Below the pieces are notes generated by a model that did no database searches, was not told where the DNA came from, and was given only the letters and a program-made list of their open reading frames with translations. DNA of 64,000 bases from Plasmopara viticola. Lineage: Eukaryota; Oomycota; Peronosporomycetes; Peronosporales; Peronosporaceae. A program made the position numbers and the translations under genes. Each line of letters opens with the position of its first letter. Positions within the stretch are counted from its first letter, which is position 1. Shown piece after piece: positions 48,555-62,594 of the stretch. Location: positions 1-64,000 of the forward strand of contig MBPM02000173.1 of assembly GCA_001695595.3 (NCBI GenBank), given 5' to 3'.

Positions 48555-51500
48555 ATGAAAATATGGCATTCACTCGTCTATGTATGTCAACAAGAGCTGT
48601 ATAAATATATGCGACGTCTCAGCTGCTTGAAAATATCAGACATCATAGGGTTTAGCTCGAACGCATCTGCGCATGTCCAAAAAGACAGAGCATGCTCTTC
48701 TGAGGTCGTGAAAGGTGTCAGCTCTTCGAGACGATCATTATTCATTCAGCAATGAATTTATCGCGTCTGTAAGCGTCTGGACAGACAGACCGTGCTGTGT
48801 TGAGGCCGTGGAATGTTCAGGCTTCTTTATAGGATCATTATTTACTAATGTATGGTTTTAAGGCGTCTGTTCATGCCTCATAAAACAGATCATACTGTTT
48901 CAAGGCTGTGAGTCGCATCAACTCTTGATAAAGATCATTTTCACTTGGTTATGGCTCCGACGTATGCGCATGCCTTAAAAGACACATTGTGTGTTCAGAG
49001 GGCGTAAGACGTTCCAGCGTTTCAAAGAGATCATTACTCCCAAAGTTTTGAATTCAACGCGTTCGTTCTTGTCAAGGTAGGCTTGCTATTTGAAGACTGT
49101 GAGACGTCTCAATTTTTAACGGTCTATTAATTTTGAAGATATGACCTTAAGGCCACAATGTATGTAACCGAGGATATTTTGTGCTGTTTTGAGTCTATAT
49201 GACGTCTCAGCTGCTTTGAAGGATCGGTAATCATTAGCTTTTGTCTCGAATTGATTTGCGCATGTCAAAAAATAAAACAAAGCATGCTTATTTGGGGTCT
49301 TGAAAGGTCCAAGCTCTTTGAGACGATCATTATGTTTTCTAGGTAATGGCTCTATCGCGTCTCTAAGCGTCTGGACAGACAAACCGTGCTGTGTTGAGGC
49401 GATGGGACTACTGGGCTCCTTGTAGGGTCATTATTTACTAAATTTTGGCTCTAACACGTCTGTACGTGCCTAAGAAAACAGATCATACTGAGGCCGTGAG
49501 TCGCTTCGGCTCTAAATAAAAAGGTAATTTTCACTCAAATAAGACTATAACGTCTGCGCATGCCTTAAAGGCATATTGTGCTGTTCACAGGCCGTGAGAC
49601 ATTCCAGCTTTTGAAAGGAATTATTAATTCCAAAGTAATGAAGTAAGCCAGTTTGTTTCTCTCAAGGAAGGTAGATCGTGCTAATCTTAGCCTACGAGAC
49701 GTCACAGTATTCCAATCGGTTTACTAGAAAAAATGACATTCACTCATCAATCAACGAGGATATAAAGTGCTGTTTAAGGTCTATGTGACGTCTCAGCTGC
49801 TTGAAAAGATCGGACATTTTCGGGTTTAGCTCGAACGCACCTGCGCATGTCCAAAAAGACAGAGCATGCTCTTCTGAGGTCGTGAAAGGTCTCAGCTCTT
49901 CGAGACGATCATTATTCATTCAGCAATAAATTTATCGCGTCTGTAAGCGTCTGGACAGACAGACCGTGATGTGTTGAGGCCGTGGAACGTATAGGCTTCT
50001 TAATAGGATCATTATATACTAACGTATGGCTCTAATTTGTCTTTACATGCCTATAAAAACAGATCATACTGTTCCAAGGCCGTGAGTCGCATCAACTCTT
50101 GATAAGAATATTTTACTTGATTATGGCTCCGACGTATACGCATGCCTTAAAAGACATATTGTGCTGTTCAGAGGGCGTAAGACGTTCCAGCGTTTCAAAG
50201 AGATCATTACTCCCAAAGTTTGAATCCAACGCGTTCGTTCTTCTCAAGGTAGGTTGTGCTATTTGAAGACTGTGAGACGTCACAATTTTTAACGGTCTAT
50301 TATTTTTGAAGATATGACCTTAAGGCCACAATGTATGTAACCGAGGATATTTGTGCTGTTTTGAGTCTATAAGACGTCTCAGCTGCTTTGAAGGATCATT
50401 AATCATTAGCTTTCGTCTCGAATTGATTTGCGCATGTCAAAAAAATAAACAAAGCATGCTTATTTGGGGTCTTGAAAGGTCCAAGCTCTTTGAGACGATC
50501 ATTATGTTTTCTAGGTAATGGCTCTATCGCGTCTCTAAGCGTCTGGACAGACAAACCGTGCTGTGTTGAGGCGATGGGACTACTGGGCTCCTTGTAGGGT
50601 CATTATTTACTAAATTTTGGCTCTAACACGTCTGTACGTGCCTAAGAAAACAGATCATACTGAGGCCGTGAGTCGCTTCGGCTCCAAATAATAGGTAATT
50701 TTCACTTAAATAAGACTATAACGTCTGCGCATGCCTTAAAGGCATATTGTGCTGTTCACAGGCCGTGAGACATTCCAGCTTTTGAAAGGAATCATTAATT
50801 CCAAAGTAATGAAATAAGCCAGTTTGTTTCTCTCAAGGAAGGTAGATCGTGCTGTTCTTAGCCTACGAGACGTCACAGTATTCCAATCGGTTCACTTATA
50901 AAAATGGCATTCACTCATCAATCAACGAGGATATAAAGTGCTGTTTAAGGTCTATGTGACGTCTCAGCTGCTTGAAAAGATCGGACATTTTCGAGTTTAG
51001 CTCGAACGCACCTGCGCATGTCCAAAAAGACAGAGCATGCTCTTCTGAGGTCGTGAAAGGTCTCAGCTCTTCGAGACGATCATTATTCATTCAGTAATGA
51101 ATTTATCGCGTCTGTAAGCGTCTGGACAGACAGACCGTGATGTGTTGAGGCCGTGGAACGTACAGGCTTCTTAATAGGATCATTATATACTAACGTATGG
51201 CTCTAATTTGTCTTTACATGCCTAAAAAACAGATCATACTGTTCCAAGGCCGTGGTCGCATCAACTCTTGATAAAGATCATTTTCACTTGATTATGGCTC
51301 CGACGTATACGCATGCCTTAAAAGACATATTGTGCTGTTCAGAGGGCGTAAGACGTTCCAGCGTTTCAATGAGATCATTACTCCCAAAGTTTGAATCCAA
51401 CGCGTTCGTTCTTCTCAAGGTAGGTTGTGCTATTTGAAGACTGTGAGACGTCACAATTTTTAACGGTCTGTTATTTTTGAAGGTATGACCTTAAGGCCTC

Positions 51501-52650
51501 AATGTATATAATCGAGGATATAATGTGCTGTTTTGAGTCTATGTGACGTCTCAGCTGCTTTGAAGAATCGATAATCTTTTGTTCGGCACAAACGCATCTG
51601 CGCATGTCCAAGGAAGCAAATCGTGATATTTTGAGCTCGTGAAAGTCTCAGCTCTTCGAGACGATCATTGTTCCCTTAGTAATGGCTCTATCGCGCCTCT
51701 TTAGAGTCTGGGTGGACAGACCATGCTGTCTTGAGGCGTTGAAGCGTCTCAGCTCCTCAAAAGAAGATTATTTTTAAAGTTATGGCTCTAACATGTCTGT
51801 ACGTGCCTTACAAAACAGATCGTACCATTGTAAGGACGTGAGTCGCTTTAACTCTCGATTAAGATCATTTGACTTAGTTATGGCCCCAACGTCTGCGCAT
51901 GCTTAAAAAGACATATTGTGCTTTTCAGAGGCCGTGAGACATTCTACCTCTTAAAGAGATCCTTTTCCCCGAAGCTATTCCTCCAACAATTGTGTTTCTC
52001 AAGGAAAGGTGTGCTATTTTAAGGCCGTGAGACGCCTTAATTTCTTTAACGGTTTATTATTCATAAAGATATGGCACTAACGTGTCTTTGTAAGTCAACA
52101 AGGATATATTGTGCTGTTTTGAGTCTTTTGGGCGTCTCAGCTGCTTTTAAGGATCGGTAATATTTTTTGTCCCGAACGCATCTGCGCATGTCCAAATAGA
52201 ACAAAGCATGCTTATTTGAGGTCGTGAAAGGTCCCATCTCTTCGAGACGATCATTCTTTTCTTAGTAATGGCTCTATCGCGTCTCTAAGCGTCTGGACAG
52301 ACAGATTGTGCTGTGTTGAGGCGTTGGGACTTCCGGGTTCCTCGAAGGGTCATTATTTTTTATATTTTGGCTCGAACACATTTGTACGTGCCCAAGAAAA
52401 CTGATCATATTGTTCCGAGGCCGTCAGTCGCTTCGGCTCTTGAAAGAGATAATTTTCATTTAAATATGGCTTCAATGTCTGCGCATGCCTTAAAGGCATA
52501 TTGTGCTGTTCAAAGGCCGAGAGACGTTCCAGCTTTTAAAAGGAATCATTATTCCCAAAGTTATGAATCTAATATGCTTCTTCTTCTCAAGGAAGGTAAA
52601 TCATGCTTTTCTGAGCCCACGAGACGTCACAGTATTCCAATCGGTATATT
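48555..52650 (+). repeat. Family-2 HOR copy 5, long form of seven hexamers (4,096 bp)
   Basis: Hexamer starts: E1 48,555, E2 49,141, E3 49,733, second E2-type 50,314, second E3-type 50,904, E4 51,485 and E5 52,071. Same structure as the previous copy. Here the C and D monomers before the second E2 stay type 3 (tatacgcatg, agtttgaatcc, gacgtcacaat) until about 50,300, where cggtctattatttttgaaga is type 1. This places the original joint in the D monomer, about one monomer away from the joint in the short form. Confidence 0.92.
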
Positions 52651-55600
52651 ATGAAAATATGGCATTCACTCGTCTATGTATGTCAACAAGAGCTGTATAA
52701 ATATATGCGACGTCTCAGCTGCTTGAAAATATCAGACATCATAGGGTTTAGCTCGAACGCATCTGCGCATGTCCAAAAAGACAGAGCATGCTCTTCTGAG
52801 GTCGTGAAAGGTGTCAGCTCTTCGAGACGATCATTATTCATTCAGCAATGAATTTATCGCGTCTGTAAGCGTCTGGACAGACAGACCGTGCTGTGTTGAG
52901 GCCGTGGAATGTTCAGGCTTCTTTATAGGATCATTATTTACTAATGTATGGTTTTAAGGCGTCTGTTCATGCCTCATAAAACAGATCATACTGTTTCAAG
53001 GCTGTGAGTCGCATCAACTCTTGATAAAGATCATTTTCACTTGGTTATGGCTCCGACGTATGCGCATGCCTTAAAAGACACATTGTGTTGTTCAGAGGGC
53101 GTAAGACGTTCCAGCGTTTCAAAGAGATCATTACTCCCAAAGTTTTGAATTCAACGCGTTCGTTCTTGTCAAAGTAGGCTATGCTATTTGAAGACTGTGA
53201 GACGTCTCAATTTTTAACGGTCTATTAATTTTGAAGATATGACCTTAAGGCCACAATGTATGTAACCGAGGATATTTTGTGCTGTTTTGAGTCTATATGA
53301 CGTCTCAGCTGCTTTGAAGGATCGGTAATCATTAGCTTTTGTCTCGAATTGATTTGCGCATGTCAAAAAATAAAACAAAGCATGCTTATTTGGGGTCTTG
53401 AAAGGTCCAAGCTCTTTGAGACGATCATTATGTTTTCTAGGTAATGGCTCTATCGCGTCTCTAAGCGTCTGGACAGACAAACCGTGCTGTGTTGAGGCGA
53501 TGGGACTACTGGGCTCCTTGTAGGGTCATTATTTACTAAATTTTGGCTCTAACACGTCTGTACGTGCCTAAGAAAACAGATCATACTGAGGCCGTGAGTC
53601 GCTTCGGCTCTAAATAAAAAGGTAATTTTCACTCAAATAAGACTATAACGTCTGCGCATGCCTTAAAGGCATATTGTGCTGTTCACAGGCCGTGAGACAT
53701 TCCAGCTTTTGAAAGGAATTATTAATTCCAAAGTAATGAAGTAAGCCAGTTTGTTTCTCTCAAGGAAGGTAGATCGTGCTAATCTTAGCCTACGAGACGT
53801 CACAGTATTCCAATCGGTTTACTAGAAAAAATGACATTCACTCATCAATCAACGAGGATATAAAGTGCTGTTTAAGGTCTATGTGACGTCTCAGCTGCTT
53901 GAAAAGATCGGACATTTTCGGGTTTAGCTCGAACGCACCTGCGCATGTCCAAAAAGACAGAGCATGCTCTTCTGAGGTCGTGAAAGGTCTCAGCTCTTCG
54001 AGACGATCATTATTCATTCAGCAATAAATTTGTCGCGTCTGTAAGCGTCTGGACAGACAGACCGTGATGTGTTGAGGCCGTGGAACGTATAGGCTTCTTA
54101 ATAGGATCATTATATACTAACGTATGGCTCTAATTTGTCTTTACATGCCTATAAAAACAGATCATACTGTTCCAAGGCCGTGAGTCGCATCAACTCTTGA
54201 TACAGAATATTTTTACTTGATTATGGCTCCGACGTATACGCATGCCTTAAAAGACATATTGTGCTGTTCAGAGGGCGTAAGACGTTCCAGCGTTTCAAAG
54301 AGATCATTACTCCCAAAGTTTTGAATCCAACGCGTTCGTTCTTCTCAAGGTAGGTTGTGCTATTTGAAGACTGTGAGTCGTCACAATTTTTAACGGTCTA
54401 TTATTTTTGAAGATATGACCTTAAGGCCACAATGTATGTAACCGAGGATAATTTGTGCTGTTTTGAGTCTATAAGACGTCTCAGCTGCTTTGAAGGATCA
54501 TTAATCATTAGCTTTTGTCTCGAATTGATTTGCGCATGTCAAAAAATAAACAAAGCATGCTTATTTGGGGTCTTGAAAGGTCCAAGCTCTTTGAGACGAT
54601 CATTATGTTTTCTAGGTAATGGCTCTATCGCGTCTCTAAGCGTCTGGACAGACAAACCGTGCTGTGTTGAGGCGATGGGACTACTGGGCTCCTTGTAGGG
54701 TCATTATTTACTAAATTTTGGCTCTAACACGTCTGTACGTGCCTAAGAAAACAGATCATACTGAGGCCGTGAGTCGCTTCGGCTCAAATAAATAGGTAAT
54801 TTTCACTTAAATAAGACTATAACGTCTGCGCATGCCTTAAAGGCATATTGTGCTGTTCACAGGCCGTGAGACATTCCAGCTTTTGAAAGGAATCATTAAT
54901 TCCAAAGTAATGAAAAGCCAGTTTGTTTCTCTCAAGGAAGGTAGATCGTGCTGTTCTTAGCCTACGAGACGTCACAGTATTCCAATCGGTTCACTTAAAA
55001 AATGGCATTCACTCATCAATCAACGAGGATATAAAGTGCTGTTTAAGGTCTATGTGACGTCTCAGCTGCTTGAAAAGATCGGACATTTTCGAGTTTAGCT
55101 CGAACGCACCTGCGCATGTCCAAAAAGACAGAGCATGCTCTTCTGAGGTCGTGAAAGGTCTCAGCTCTTCGAGACGATCATTATTCATTCAGCAATGAAT
55201 TTATCGCGTCTGTAAGCGTCTGGACAGACAGACCGTGATGTGTTGAGGCCGTGGAACGTACAGGCTTCTTAATAGGATCATTATATACTAACGTATGGCT
55301 CTAATTTGTCTTTACATGCCTAAAAAAACAGATCATACTGTTCCAAGGCCGTGGGTCGCATCAACTCTTGATAAAGATCATTTTCACTTGATTATGGCTC
55401 CGACGTATACGCATGCCTTAAAGACATATTGTGCTGTTCAGAGGGCGTAAGACGTTCCAGCGTTTCAATGAGATCATTACTCCCAAAGTTTGAATCCAAC
55501 GCGTTCGTTCTTCTCAAGGTAGGTTGTGCTATTTGAAGACTGTGAGACGTCACAATTTTTAACGGTCTGTTATTTTTGAAGGTATGACCTTAAGGCCTCA

Positions 55601-56749
55601 ATGTATATAATCGAGGATATATGTGCTGTTTTGAGTCTATGTGACGTCTCAGCTGCTTTGAAGAATCGATAATCTTTTGTTCGGCACAAACGCATCTGCG
55701 CATGTCCAAGGAAGCAAATCGTGATATTTTGAGCTCGTGAAAAGTCTCAGCTCTTCGAGACGATCATTGTTCCCTTAGTAATGGCTCTATCGCGCCTCTT
55801 TAGAGTCTGGGTGGACAGACCATGCTGTCTTGAGGCGTTGAAGCGTCTCAGCTCCTCAAAAGAAGATTATTTTTAAAGTTATGGCTCTAACATGTCTGTA
55901 CGTGCCTTACAAAACAGATCGTACCATTGTAAGGACGTGAGTCGCTTTAACTCTCGATTAAGATCATTTGACTTAGTTATGGCCCCAACGTCTGCGCATG
56001 CTTAAAAAGACATATTGTGCTTTTCAGAGGCCGTGAGACATTCTACCTCTTAAAGAGATCCTTTTCCCCGAAGCTATTCCTCCAACAATTGTGTTTCTCA
56101 AGGAAAGGTGTGCTATTTTAAGGCCGTGAGACGCCTTAATTTCTTTAACGGTTTATTATTCATAAAGATATGGCACTAACGTGTCTTTGTAAGTCAACAA
56201 GGATATATTGTGCTGTTTTGAGTCTTTTGGGCGTCTCAGCTGCTTTTAAGGATCGGTAATATTTTTTGTCCCGAACGCATCTGCGCATGTCCAAATAGAA
56301 CAAAGCATGCTTATTTGAGGTCGTGAAAGGTCCCATCTCTTCGAGACGATCATTCTTTTCTTAGTAATGGCTCTATCGCGTCTCTAAGCGTCTGGACAGA
56401 CAGATTGTGCTGTGTTGAGGCGTTGGGACTTCCGGGTTCCTCGAAGGGTCATTATTTTTTATATTTTGGCTCGAACACATTTGTACGTGCCCAAGAAAAC
56501 TGATCATATTGTTCCGAGGCCGTGAGTCGCTTCGGCTCTTGAAAGAGATAATTTTCATTTAAATATGGCTTCAATGTCTGCGCATGCCTTAAAGGCATAT
56601 TGTGCTGTTCAAAGGCCGAGAGACGTTCCAGCTTTTAAAAGGAATCATTAATCCCAAAGTTATGAATCTAATATGCTTGTTCTTCTCAAGGAAGGTAAAT
56701 CATGCTTTTCTGAGCCCACGAGACGTCACAGTATTCCAATCGGTATATT
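52651..56749 (+). repeat. Family-2 HOR copy 6, long form of seven hexamers (4,099 bp)
   Basis: Hexamer starts: E1 52,651, E2 53,239, E3 53,831, second E2-type 54,415, second E3-type 55,002, E4 55,584 and E5 56,170. It shares with copies 4 and 5 the seven-hexamer structure and many private changes (for example ttcacttaaaa or ttcacttataa before the second E3-type monomer). The three long copies therefore multiplied as whole units after the E2-E3 duplication. Copy-to-copy differences are mostly single-base indels and isolated substitutions. Confidence 0.92.
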
Positions 56750-59672
56750 ATGAAAATATGGCATTCACTCGTCTATGTATGTCAACAAGAGCTGTATAAA
56801 TATATGCGACGTCTCAGCTGCTTGAAAATATCAGACATCATAGGGTTTAGCTCGAACGCATCTGCGCATGTCCAAAAAGACAGAGCATGCTCTTCTGAGG
56901 TCGTGAAAGGTGTCAGCTCTTCGAGACGATCATTATTCATTCAGCAATGAATTTATCGCGTCTGTAAGCGTCTGGACAGACAGACCGTGCTGTGTTGAGG
57001 CCGTGGAATGTTCAGGCTTCTTATAGGATCATTATTTACTAATGTATGGTTTTAAGGCGTCTGTTCATGCCTCATAAAACAGATCATACTGTTTCAAGGC
57101 CGTGAGTCGCATCAACTCTTGATAAAGATCATTTTCACTTGGTTATGGCTCCGACGTATGCGCATGCCTTAAAAGACACATTGTGTTGTTCAGAGGGCGT
57201 AAGACGTTCCAGCGTTTCAAAGAGATCATTACTCCCAAAGTTTTGAATCCAACGCGTTCGTTCTTCTCAAGGTAGGTTGCTATTTGAAGACTGTGAGACG
57301 TCTCAATTTTTAACGGTCTATTATTTTTGAAGATATGACCTTAAGGCCACAATGTATGTAACCGAGGATATTTTGTGCTGTTTTGAGTCTATATGACGTC
57401 TCAGCTGCTTTGAAGGATCGGTAATCATTAGCTTTTGTCTCGAATTGATTTGCGCATGTCAAAAAATAAAACAAAGCATGCTTATTTGGGGTCTTGAAAG
57501 GTCCAAGCTCTTTGAGACGATCATTATGTTTTCTAGGTAATGGCTCTATCGCGTCTCTAAGCGTCTGGACAGACAAACCGTGCTGTGTTGAGGCGATGGG
57601 ACTACTGGGCTCCTTGTAGGGTCATTATTTACTAAATTTTGGCTCTAACACGTCTGTACGTGCCTAAGAAAACAGATCATACTGAGGCCGTGAGTCGCTT
57701 CGGCTCTAAATAAAAAGGTAATTTTCACTCAAATAAGACTATAACGTCTGCGCATGCCTTAAAGGCATATTGTGCTGTTCACAGGCCGTGAGACATTCCA
57801 GCTTTTGAAAGGAATCATTAATTCCAAAGTAATGAAGTAAGCCAGTTTGTTTCTCTCAAGGAAGGTAGATCGTGCTGTTCTTAGCCTACGAGACGTCACA
57901 GTATTCCAATCGGTTTACTAGAAAAAATGACATTCACTCATCAATCAACGAGGATATAAAGTGCTGTTTAAGGTCTATGTGACGTCTCAGCTGCTTGAAA
58001 AGATCGGACATTTTCGGTTTAGCTCGAACGCACCTGCGCATGTCCAAAAAGACAGAGCATGCTCTTCTGAGGTCGTGAAAGGTCTCAGCTCTTCGAGACG
58101 ATCATTATTCATTCAGTAATGAATTTATCGCGTCTGTAAGCGTCTGGACAGACAGACCGTGATGTGTTGAGGCCGTGGAACGTACAGGCTTCTTAATAGG
58201 ATCATTATATACTAACGTATGGCTCTAATTTGTCTTTACATGCCTAAAAAAACAGATCATACTGTTCCAAGGCCGTGGTCGCATCAACTCTTGATAAAGA
58301 TCATTTTCACTTGATTATGGCTCCGACGTATACGCATGCCTTAAAGACATATTGTGCTGTTCAGAGGGCGTAAGACGTTCCAGCGTTTCAATGAGATCAT
58401 TACTCCCAAAGTTTGAATCCAACGCGTTCGTGCTTCTCAAGGTAGGTTGTGCTATTTGAAGACTGTGAGACGTCACAATTTTTAACGGTCTGTTATTTTT
58501 GAAGGTATGACCTTAAGGCCTCAATGTATATAATCGAGGATATATGTGCTGTTTTGAGTCTATGTGACGTCTCAGCTGCTTTGAAGAATCGATAATCTTT
58601 TGTTCGGCACAAACGCATCTGCGCATGTCCAAGGAAGCAAATCGTGATATTTTGAGCTCGTGAAAAGTCTCAGCTCTTCGAGACGATCATTGTTCCCTTA
58701 GTAATGGCTCTATCGCGCCTCTTTAGAGTCTGGGTGGACAGACCATGCTGTCTTGAGGCGTTGAAGCGTCTCAGCTCCTCAAAAGAAGATTATTTTTAAA
58801 GTTATGGCTCTAACATGTCTGTACGTGCCTTACAAAACAGATCGTACCATTGTAAGGACGTGAGTCGCTTTAACTCTCGATTAAGATCATTTGACTTAGT
58901 TATGGCCCCAACGTCTGCGCATGCTTAAAAAGACATATTGTGCTTTTCAGAGGCCGTGAGACATTCTACCTCTTAAAGAGATCCTTTTCCCCGAAGCTAT
59001 TCCTCCAACAATTGTGTTTCTCAAGGAAAGGTGTGCTATTTTAAGGCCGTGAGACGCCTTAATTTCTTTAACGGTTTATTATTCATAAAGATATGGCACT
59101 AACGTGTCTTTGTAAGTCAACAAGGATATATTGTGCTGTTTTGAGTCTTTTGGGCGTCTCAGCTGCTTTTAAGGATCGGTAATATTTTTTGTCCCGAACG
59201 CATCTGCGCATGTCCAAATAGAACAAAGCATGCTTATTTGAGGTCGTGAAAGGTCCCATCTCTTCGAGACGATCATTCTTTTCTTAGTAATGGCTCTATC
59301 GCGTCTCTAAGCGTCTGGACAGACAGATTGTGCTGTGTTGAGGCGTTGGGACTTCCGGGTTCCTCGAAGGGTCATTATTTTTTATATTTTGGCTCGAACA
59401 CATTTGTACGTGCCCAAGAAAACTGATCATATTGTTCCGAGGCCGTGAGTCGCTTCGGCTCTTGAAAGAGATAATTTTCATTTAAATATGGCTTCAATGT
59501 CTGCGCATGCCTTAAAGGCATATTGTGCTGTTCAAAGGCCGAGAGACGTTCCAGCTTTTAAAAGGAATCATTAATCCCAAAGTTATGAATCTAATATGCT
59601 TGTTCTTCTCAAGGAAGGTAGATCATGCTTTTCTGAGCCCACGAGACGTCACAGTATTCCAATCGGTATATT
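56750..59672 (+). repeat. Family-2 HOR copy 7, five hexamers (2,923 bp)
   Basis: Hexamer starts: E1 56,750, E2 57,335, E3 57,927, E4 58,507 and E5 59,093, the canonical order. Its E3 hexamer carries marks otherwise seen in the second E3-type hexamer of the long form: ttcagtaatg in the A monomer as in copies 4-5, and ggccgtggtcgcatc as in copy 5. That is what would remain if a long-form unit had lost its inner E2-E3 pair, so a long-to-canonical change is one possible origin. Confidence 0.9.
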
Positions 59673-62594
59673 ATGAAAATATGGCATTCACTCGTCTATG
59701 TATGTCAACAAGAGCTGTATAAATATATGCGACGTCTCAGCTGCTTGAAAATATCAGACATCATAGGGTTTAGCTTGAACGCATCTGCGCATGTCCAAAA
59801 AGACAGAGCATGCTCTTCTGAGGTCGTGAAAGGTGTCAGCTCTTCGAGACGATCATTATTCATTCAGCAATGAATTTATCGCGTCTGTAAGCGTCTGGAC
59901 AGACAGACCGTGCTGTGTTGAGGCCGTGGAATGTTCAGGCTTCTTAATAGGATCATTATTTACTAATGTATGGTTTTAAGGCGTCTGTTCATGCCTCATA
60001 AAACAGATCATACTGTTTCAAGGCCGTGAGTCGCATCAACTCTTGATAAAGATCATTTTCACTTGGTTATGGCTCCGACGTATGCGCATGCCTTAAAAGA
60101 CACATTGTGCTGTTCAGAGGGCGTAAGACGTTCCAGCGTTTCAAAGAGATCATTACTCCCAAAGTTTTGAATCCAACGCGTTCGTTCTTCTCAAGGTAGG
60201 TTGTGCTATTTGAAGACTGTGAGACGTCTCAATTTTTAACGGTCTATTATTTTTGAAGATATGACCTTAAGGCCACAATGTATGTAACCGAGGATATTTT
60301 GTGCTGTTTTGAGTCTATATGACGTCTCAGCTGCTTTGAAGGATCGGTAATCATTAGCTTTTGTCTCGAATTGATTTGCGCATGTCAAAAAATAAAACAA
60401 AGCATGCTTATTTGGGGTCTTGAAAGGTCCAAGCTCTTTGAGACGATCATTATGTTTTCTAGGTAATGGCTCTATCGCGTCTCTAAGCGTCTGGACAGAC
60501 AAACCGTGCTGTGTTGAGGCGATGGGACTACTGGGCTCCTTGTAGGGTCATTATTTACTAAATTTTGGCTCTAACACGTCTGTACGTGCCTAAGAAAACA
60601 GATCATACTGAGGCCGTGAGTCGCTTCGGCTCTAAATAAAAGGTAATTTTCACTCAAATAAGACTATAACGTCTGCGCATGCCTTAAAGGCATATTGTGC
60701 TGTTCACAGGCCGTGAGACATTCCAGCTTTTGAAAGGAATCATTAATTCCAAAGTAATGAAGTAAGCCAGTTTGTTTCTCTCAAGGAAGGTAGATCGTGC
60801 TGTTCTTAGCCTACGAGACGTCACAGTATTCCAATCGGTTTACTAGAAAAAATGACATTCACTCATCAATCAACGAGGATATAAAGTGCTGTTTAAGGTC
60901 TATGTGACGTCTCAGCTGCTTGAAAAGATCGGACATTTTCGGGTTTAGCTCGAACGCACCTGCGCATGTCCAAAAAGACAGAGCATGCTCTTCTGAGGTC
61001 GTGAAAGGTCTCAGCTCTTCGAGACGATCATTATTCATTCAGCAATGAATTTATCGCGTCTGTAAGCGTCTGGACAGACAGACCGTGATGTGTTGAGGCC
61101 GTGGAACGTACAGGCTTCTTAATAGGATCATTATATACTAACGTATGGCTCTAATTTGTCTTTACATGCCTAAAAAACAGATCATACTGTTCCAAGGCCG
61201 TGGGTCGCATCAACTCTTGATAAAGATCATTTTCACTTGATTATGGCTCCGACGTATACGCATGCCTTAGAAGACATATTGTGCTGTTCAGAGGGCGTAA
61301 GACGTTCCAGCGTTTCAATGAGATCATTACTCCCAAAGTTTGAATTCAACGCGTTCGTGCTTCTCAAGGTAGGTTGTGCTATTTGAAGACTGTGAGACGT
61401 CACAATTTTTAACGGTCTGTATTTTTTGAAGGTATGACCTTAAAGCCTCAATGTATATAATCGAGGATATATTGTGCTGTATTGAGTCTATGTGACGTCT
61501 CAGCTGCTTTGAAGAATCGATAATCTTTTGTTCGGCACAAACGCATCTGCGCATGTCCAAGGAAGCAAATCGTGATATTTTGAGCTCGTGAAAGGTCTCA
61601 GCTCTTCGAGACGATCATTGTTCCCTTAGTAATGGCTCTATCGCGCCTCTTTAGAGTCTGGGAGGACAGACCATGCTATCTTGAGGCGTTGAAGCGTCTC
61701 AGCTCCTCAAAAGAAAATAATTTCTAAAGTTATGGCTCTAACATATCTGTACGTGCCTTACAAAACAGATCGTACCATTGTAAGGACGTGAGTCGCTTTA
61801 ACTCTCGATTAAGATCATTTGACTTAGTTATGCCTCCAACGTCTGCGCATGCCTCAAAAGACATATTGTGCTTTTTAGAGGCCGTGAGACATTCTACCTC
61901 TTAAAGAGATCCTTTTCCCCGAAGCTATTCCACCAACGCATTGTGTTTCTCAAGGAAAGGTGTGCTATTTTAAGGCCGTGAGACGCCTTAATTTCTTTAA
62001 CGGTTTATTATTCTTAATGATATGGCACTAACGTGTCTTTGTAAGTCAACAAGGATATATTGTCCTGTTTTGAGTCTTTTGGGCGTCTCAGCTTTTTTTA
62101 AGGATCGGTAATATTTTTTGTCCCGAACGCATCTGCGCATGTCCAAATAAAACAAAGCATGCTTATTTGAGGTCGTGGAGGTCCCATCTCTTCGAAACGA
62201 TCATTCAGCAATGGCTCTATCGCGTCTCTAAGCGTCTGGACAGACAGGTTGTGCTGTGTTGAGGCGGTGGGACTTCCGGGTTCCTCGAAGGGTCATTACT
62301 TTTTAGATTTTGGCTCGAACACATTTGTACGTGCCCAAGAAAACTGATCATATTGTTCCGAGGCCGTGAGTCGCTTTGGCTCTTGAAAGAGATAATTTTC
62401 ATTTAAATATGGATTCAATGTCTGCGAATGCCTTAAAGGCATATTGTGCTGTTCAGAGGCCGAGAGACGTTCCAGCTTTTAGAAGGAATCATTTAATTCC
62501 AAAGTTATGAATCTAATATGCTTGTTCTTCTCAAGGTAGGTAGATCATGCTTTTCTGAGCCCACGAGACGTCACAGTATTCCAATCGGTATATT
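59673..62594 (+). repeat. Family-2 HOR copy 8, five hexamers (2,922 bp)
   Basis: Hexamer starts: E1 59,673, E2 60,261, E3 60,852, E4 61,434 and E5 62,022. Canonical structure. The E4-E5 half (61,430-62,590) is more changed than in earlier copies: gaaaataatttctaaag near 61,710, ttcttaatgatatgg near 62,012, and a shortened tract gatcattcagcaatgg near 62,200. Confidence 0.9.
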
